From assembly GCF_014202425.1 (NCBI RefSeq), contig NZ_JACHGT010000014.1:62001-126000 (forward strand): a DNA stretch of 64,000 nucleotides, written 5' to 3'. The notes beneath the pieces were generated by a model that was given only the letters and a program-made list of their open reading frames with translations, was not told the origin of the DNA and did not search any database. Positions within the stretch are counted from its first letter, which is position 1. Each line of letters opens with the position of its first letter. Below, one piece after another: positions 59,994 to 64,000 of the stretch. Made by a program: the position numbers and the translations under genes. The DNA comes from Phytomonospora endophytica (GTDB lineage Bacteria > Actinomycetota > Actinomycetes > Mycobacteriales > Micromonosporaceae).

Positions 59994-62656
59994 AGGCGGT
60001 CCAGGTCCAGCCTGGCCAGCTCGGTCCGCGACGAGATCCCCAGCTTCGGGAAGGCCTTGTACAGGTGCTGCCCGATCGTGCGCGGGCTGAGCAGCAGGTG
60101 CGCGGCGATGTCGCGGTTCGTGGCGCCCGTCGCCGCCAGCCGCACGACCTGCAGCTCCTGGGCGGTGAGGACCGTACCGGGGGCGGCGCTGCGGCGGGCG
60201 AGGGTCGCCTCGCCCGATGCCCGCAGTTCGGCGGCCGCGCGCTCGGCCCACGGCCGGGTCCCGAGCCGCTCGAAGGCCTCATGGGCCTGCCGCAGATGCG
60301 GCCGGGCCTCGGCCTTGCGTCGCCGCCGGCGCAGCCACTCGCCGTAGGCGAGCAGGGTCCTGGCCTGCTCGTAGGGCTGCGGCGCCGACCGGTGCAGCTC
60401 CAGCGCGCGGGTGAAGTGCTCCTCGGAGTCCTGCAGCAGCGCGTGGCAGCGGGCGAGCAGCGCCGCGGCCCACGTCTCGCCTGACAGGGCCGTCCAGCGC
60501 TCGGCCAGTTCCACCGACTCCCGGGCGAGTTCCGGCGTGCCGAGCCGTACGGCGGCCTCGACCTCGTCGGGCACGATCCGCGTGCCGAAGTGCGAGGTGC
60601 CACCGGGGCGGGCCTGGAGCCGGTCGAGGGCGGCCTGGTCGCGGCCTTCGGTCAGGTCGAGCATCGCCAGCGACCATGCCGGGAGCAGGGCCACGGCGGG
60701 GGAGCGGTGGCTTTCGGCGAACGCCAGGCCCGCCTCGGCCAGTTCGCGGCAACGCCCGGCGTCCCCTTCGGCGGCGGCGAGCCACGCGAGCTGACCTTGC
60801 AGGCCGACCACGAGGTGCGGCTGGCCGGTGTCGAGCGCGATCTGGAGGCCCTCGGCGGCGTTGGCGTGGGAGTCGCGGTGGTGTCCGGCGATGACCTGGG
60901 TGTAGGCGAGGTGGTTGAGGGCGAAGGGAAGCAGCCGGATGCGGCCTTCGGTGCGGCAGTCCGAGGCCAGTGCGGTGCACAGCTCAAGGGCCTGGTCGAG
61001 GCGGCCGGCGACGAAGGCGGGGTAGGCCGTCATCAGCCGCCCCGGCACGGTCGCCGGGGGTGTTCGGCGCAGGAAGTCGCTCAACAGCGGGTACCCGGCC
61101 TCCAGATCATCGGCGTAGATGAGCCTCAGTCCCCGGCTGAGGGCGACGAGGGGATCTTCGGCGGGCAGGTCGATCCGGTCGAGGAGGAGTTCCGCCTCGG
61201 TGTCCATCGCGGGATCACCGGCGGCCCAGATGTTCGGTGAGGCGGCCATGAGCATGCGGGCGGTCGTGCGCGGATCGGTCTCGGCGACGCGCGCCGCGCC
61301 GTCGATGAGCAGCCGCGCCGCCCGCCGTGGCGAACCCTCGTCGTAGGCGACGGCCGCGCGGACCTCGGCGAGTCGGGCGAAGGTCGCGGGGTCGTCGGTC
61401 AGTCTCGTGGCGCGCTCGCTGAGCTCGGCGGCCCGCCCGGACTGACCGGCCTCCTTGGCCGCCATCGCGGCGGCCGCCAGCCGCCGCGCCATGCGGCTCT
61501 GCTCGGCGCTGAGCTGCGCGGAGCGTTCATAGGCGGTGGCCATGGCCGCGAAGCCGAGGCGCGCGCCGGACCGCTCCGCCGACTCCTCAAGGCTCTCGGC
61601 GATGTGTTCGTCGGGTCCGGTCGCCGCCAGCGCCAGGTGCCAGGCCCGGCGGTCGCCGCTGACGGCTCCGGCGAGCGCGGCGTGGATCGCGCGGCGCTGT
61701 GCCGAGGTCACGGCCTGGTAGGCGGCCGATCGCAGCAGCGGGTGCCGGAAGCGCACGTCGCCGCCGGTGACCGTGACCAGCCCGGCGACTTCGGCCTGTT
61801 CCAGTGCCTCGCCGGGGATGCCCAGTTCGGCGGCGGCGGCCAGGACCACGCCCAGCGCGCCGGTGTCCTCGGCGGCCGCGACGGCGAGTATGCGCCCGCC
61901 GGGTTCGGCGAGGCGGCGGATCTGACCGGCGAAGGCGTTCATGAGCCGATCGGTCAGCGGAAGCGGCCCGGCGAGGTCGAGTTCGCCGCCGGAGGCGGCC
62001 TTGGACAGCTCGATGAGCGCCAGGGGGTTGCCGTCGGCCTCGGTGAGGACCTGTTCGCGCAGGTGGGCGGCGAGCCCTTCGCCGAGCAGGCGTTCGGCGT
62101 CGTCGCGGTCGAGGCCGCCCAGGCGCAGCTCCGGCAGCCCGGTGGTGGGGAAGCCGCCCTGGTCGTCGCGGGTGGCGACCAGCAGCGCGACGCCCTCCGA
62201 GCGCAGCCGCCGCGACGCGAACGCCAGCGCGGCGGCCGAGGCCTGGTCCAGCCATTGGCCGTCGTCGACGACGGCCAGCAGCGGCCCGTCCTCGGCCAGT
62301 TCCGCCAGCAGACTGAGCGTGGCCAGGCCGACCAGGAAGCGGTCGGCGGTCTCCATCGGCGCCAGCCCGAAGGCTCCGCGCAGCGCCGCCGCCTGCGGGG
62401 CCGGGAGCGCGTCGAGCCGGTCGAGGGCCGGGCTCAGCAGCAGGTGCAGGGCGGCGAAGGGCAGCTCGACCTCGGTCTCCACGCCGGCGCCGCGCAGCAC
62501 ACCGGCATCACCGGCGGCCCGTGCCGCGTGGTCGAGGAGGGCCGACTTCCCGACCCCGGGATCACCCTTGATCACCAGGACGCCGCTGACGCCGGAACGC
62601 GCGTCGGAGAGAAGGGTCTCGACGGTCTTGATCTCCTCCAGTCGCCCCTGCAACAT
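59990..62656 (-). CDS. LAL-type LuxR regulator (AAA ATPase plus HTH)
   Basis: 888 residues. The ATPase has P-loop LVIKGDPGVGKSALLDHAAR (residues 28-47) and LLAVVDDGQWLDQAS as Walker B; a long helical TPR-like region follows; the C-terminus LTAQELQVVRLAATGATNRDIAAHLLLSPRTIGQHLYKAF is the LuxR helix-turn-helix. LAL regulators activate secondary-metabolite or sugar genes. It is divergent from the SDR at 62766 with 110 bp between; that SDR, a small ORF and a serine hydrolase form the likely target operon. AAGGAG precedes the ATG. The TAG stop overlaps the glycosyltransferase stop in CTAG. Confidence 0.92.
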   Translation of the reverse strand: MLQGRLEEIKTVETLLSDARSGVSGVLVIKGDPGVGKSALLDHAARAAGDAGVLRGAGVETEVELPFAALHLLLSPALDRLDALPAPQAAALRGAFGLAPMETADRFLVGLATLSLLAELAEDGPLLAVVDDGQWLDQASAAALAFASRRLRSEGVALLVATRDDQGGFPTTGLPELRLGGLDRDDAERLLGEGLAAHLREQVLTEADGNPLALIELSKAASGGELDLAGPLPLTDRLMNAFAGQIRRLAEPGGRILAVAAAEDTGALGVVLAAAAELGIPGEALEQAEVAGLVTVTGGDVRFRHPLLRSAAYQAVTSAQRRAIHAALAGAVSGDRRAWHLALAATGPDEHIAESLEESAERSGARLGFAAMATAYERSAQLSAEQSRMARRLAAAAMAAKEAGQSGRAAELSERATRLTDDPATFARLAEVRAAVAYDEGSPRRAARLLIDGAARVAETDPRTTARMLMAASPNIWAAGDPAMDTEAELLLDRIDLPAEDPLVALSRGLRLIYADDLEAGYPLLSDFLRRTPPATVPGRLMTAYPAFVAGRLDQALELCTALASDCRTEGRIRLLPFALNHLAYTQVIAGHHRDSHANAAEGLQIALDTGQPHLVVGLQGQLAWLAAAEGDAGRCRELAEAGLAFAESHRSPAVALLPAWSLAMLDLTEGRDQAALDRLQARPGGTSHFGTRIVPDEVEAAVRLGTPELARESVELAERWTALSGETWAAALLARCHALLQDSEEHFTRALELHRSAPQPYEQARTLLAYGEWLRRRRRKAEARPHLRQAHEAFERLGTRPWAERAAAELRASGEATLARRSAAPGTVLTAQELQVVRLAATGATNRDIAAHLLLSPRTIGQHLYKAFPKLGISSRTELARLDLDRL

Positions 62657-62703
62657 CGGCGTGCTCCTTCATACCTACGACAAAACCTGAGTCACCTTAC
62701 TCA

Positions 62704-62731
62704 TTACTTCCGGCGCGATCGGCCCTAGCGT
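62704..62731 (+). promoter_or_regulatory. Candidate promoter of the SDR gene
   Basis: TTACTT (62704-62709), 16-bp spacer, TAGCGT (62726-62731), a good actinobacterial -10, 35 bp before the SDR start codon. Confidence 0.4.
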
Positions 62732-62765
62732 TCACTCCAGTCGATCTGGACCGAGGAGTGACCGC

Positions 62766-63527
62766 ATGACCGCTCTCAACGGCAAGACCGCCCTGGTGAC
62801 CGGCGCCTCCCGAGGCATCGGCAGGGCGATCGCGCTGCGCCTGGCCGTCGAGGGCGCCCTGGTCGCGGTCCACTACGCCGGCAACGACGACGCCGCCGCG
62901 CAGACCCTCGCCGAGATCGAACAGGCCGGCGGCCGCGCCTTTCCCGTCCGCGCCGCATTCGGCACCGACGGCGACATCGACGCCCTCTTCACCGGACTGG
63001 AGACCGGCCTGGCCGGGCGGCCGCTGGACATCCTCGTCAACAACGCCGCCCTGCCCTCGGCCGGATCACTCGCCGAGACCACCCCCGAGACCTTCGACCG
63101 GCTGCTCGCCGTCAACGTCAAGGCACCGTTCTTCATCATCCAGCGCGCCCTGGCGATCATGGCCGACGACGGCCGCATCATCAACCTCTCCTCGGCGGCG
63201 ACCCGCGTCGCGCGGCCCGCACTCGCCCACGCCATGGCCAAGGGCGCGATCAACGCGCTCTCGCTCGGCCTGGCCCAGCAGGTCGGGAAACGCGGCATCA
63301 CCGTCAACGCCGTGGCCCCGGGGCCGACCCTGACGGAGTCCTCGGACTGGATGGTGGCCACCCCGGCCGTGGAGGAGCGGCTGGGCGCGGCCAACGCGCT
63401 CGACCGCGTCGGCCGGCCCGCCGACATCGCCGCGGCGATCGCCTTCCTCGCCTCCGACGACGCCCGCTGGGTCACCGGCGGCGTCCTGGACGTGACCGGC
63501 GGCTGGTTCCTCGGCCCCCGCGACTGA
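62766..63527 (+). CDS. Short-chain dehydrogenase fold with Tyr-to-His change in active site
   Basis: 253 residues. LVTGASRGIGRAI, NNAALPSAG and INLSSAATR (Ser) are intact, but where YxxxK is expected the protein reads HAMAK (His155, Lys159; codon CAC at 63228-63230). TAC-to-CAC is a single transition. Without the Tyr the normal hydride-transfer mechanism should fail, unless His acts as the base. The rest is well preserved (VTGGVLDVTGGWFL at the C-terminus), so the gene is under selection or only recently changed. First gene of a plus-strand unit facing the LAL regulator. Confidence 0.88.
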   Translation: MTALNGKTALVTGASRGIGRAIALRLAVEGALVAVHYAGNDDAAAQTLAEIEQAGGRAFPVRAAFGTDGDIDALFTGLETGLAGRPLDILVNNAALPSAGSLAETTPETFDRLLAVNVKAPFFIIQRALAIMADDGRIINLSSAATRVARPALAHAMAKGAINALSLGLAQQVGKRGITVNAVAPGPTLTESSDWMVATPAVEERLGAANALDRVGRPADIAAAIAFLASDDARWVTGGVLDVTGGWFLGPRD

Positions 63528-63556
63528 CCCCGACACGCATCAAGGAGCACGCCACC

Positions 63557-63733
63557 ATGACCTCCGCCCTCGACGATCGCGACACCGCCGTCCTGCGTAC
63601 CGCCGCGTACAGCGCCGTCCTCCTGCTGGTCGCGACCGGTGCCGCCGCCGGCACGCGCAAAGACCTCCTGTCCCCGACGCCGCCGCCCTTACACGGCCCG
63701 CCGAGCGGTGACAGCGTCGCAACAGCGCCATGA
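63557..63733 (+). CDS. Small membrane-associated ORF, 58 residues
   Basis: ATG at 63557 with AAGGAG 9 bp upstream, 29 bp after the SDR stop. It encodes MTSALDDRDTAVLRTAAYSA then VLLLVATGAAAG, one hydrophobic segment, and a Pro-rich C-terminus (SPTPPPLHGPPSGDS). The size is below usual gene-calling limits. The ribosome-binding site and operon position favour a real gene. No family is recognised. Confidence 0.5.
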   Translation: MTSALDDRDTAVLRTAAYSAVLLLVATGAAAGTRKDLLSPTPPPLHGPPSGDSVATAP

Positions 63734-63819
63734 CAGTCCGGCCGCCCACAGTGGCATCAACAACTGAGACGCACACCCCGCCGGTCGCTCAGACCGGATC
63801 CCCACCAAGGAGTTTCGCA

Positions 63820-64000
63820 ATGGAACAGCACAACGGCACCGGACGCGGCTTCACCAAGGACGGCCTGGACCGGCTGCGCGGCATCCTCGAACGGCACGTC
63901 GAATCCGGCAGGATCCCCGGCGTCGTCGCCCTGGTCGACCGCGGCGGCGAAACCCACGTCGAGGCACTGGGCACGATGCGCCAGGGCGGCGGCGAGCCGA
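63820..64000 (+). CDS. Partial serine hydrolase, beta-lactamase fold (N-terminal part)
   Basis: ATG at 63820 with AAGGAG 7 bp upstream; the gene runs off the window edge after 60 residues. FTKDGLDRLRGILERHVESG and IPGVVALVDRGGETHVEALG are the standard opening of class C beta-lactamase/esterase-type serine hydrolases (LxxxhxxxxxGxxPGhvhhV.r.g). The SxxK motif is beyond the edge. It is third in the unit with the SDR and the small ORF. Confidence 0.85.
   Translation, partial: MEQHNGTGRGFTKDGLDRLRGILERHVESGRIPGVVALVDRGGETHVEALGTMRQGGGEP

Noticed and set aside
1-64000. CRISPR arrays, rRNA and tRNA genes
   Set aside because: No regularly spaced direct repeats of CRISPR type and no recognisable rRNA or tRNA sequence were seen.

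Overview
The window is very GC-rich DNA (roughly 70 %) with many GTG starts, 4-bp ATGA/GTGA gene overlaps, Tat/Sec-exported enzymes, two AfsR-type SARP regulators, a LAL-type LuxR regulator and XRE regulators of the MmyB type. This points to a filamentous, secondary-metabolite-producing actinobacterium. I cannot place the genus from sequence reading alone. No rRNA, tRNA or CRISPR array was seen.

Layout. (1) 1-6861: a sugar or sugar-acid uptake and catabolism operon on the minus strand (binding protein, two permeases, NAD-dependent epimerase/dehydrogenase, mannonate-dehydratase-like enolase, start of a further gene), divergent from a Gfo/Idh/MocA oxidoreductase. (2) 6862-11660: two paralogous small secreted cysteine-containing proteins, a beta-helix protein and two proteins I cannot name. 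(3) 11790-16405: a compact operon that looks like a ribosomal peptide (RiPP) pathway. It encodes a 41-residue precursor ending in a CxCxC core, a radical SAM/SPASM enzyme, a PqqD-like recognition protein, a signal-peptidase-like Ser/His protease and an ABC-2 exporter. A SARP regulator (16834-19617) lies upstream. (4) 19679-24245: a small secreted protein behind a SARP-type heptad array, a beta-lactamase-fold gene remnant, an M23 endopeptidase and a secreted glycoside hydrolase. (5) 24327-30235: a LacI regulator with three near-identical 18-bp operators, and an FAD oxidoreductase/ABC sugar transporter operon ending at a clear terminator.

(6) 30236-35226: accessory DNA with a membrane protein, a Nudix hydrolase, an XRE regulator and a 2.26-kb block bounded by 21-bp inverted repeats derived from an IS5-like element. 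That block carries an EF-hand protein, a methyltransferase broken by one stop codon and a possible chorismate-lyase-like protein. (7) 35227-49292: a beta-trefoil/papain-like protease with a partner gene, a chitin-binding S1 protease, a SigE-family sigma factor with a membrane-anchored propeller protein, a cupin/alcohol dehydrogenase pair with an XRE regulator, a second SARP with its own heptad array in front of a DUF4333 lipoprotein, a ricin-type lectin and a second EF-hand protein. (8) 49293-54246: an ACP/P450/acyl-AMP-ligase operon divergent from a short-chain dehydrogenase, then an NAD(P)/FAD oxidoreductase behind an ECF41-type promoter. (9) 54320-56931: TetR, Vat-like acetyltransferase and erythromycin-esterase-like genes. 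(10) 56936-64000: a DUF418 membrane protein, a glycosyltransferase, a LAL regulator, an SDR lacking the catalytic tyrosine, a tiny membrane ORF and the start of a serine hydrolase.

The two points I consider most worth following are the RiPP operon with its CxCxC precursor, and three separate promoter regions with triple heptamers at exact 11-bp spacing (the SARP operator layout), each in front of a small exported protein gene.
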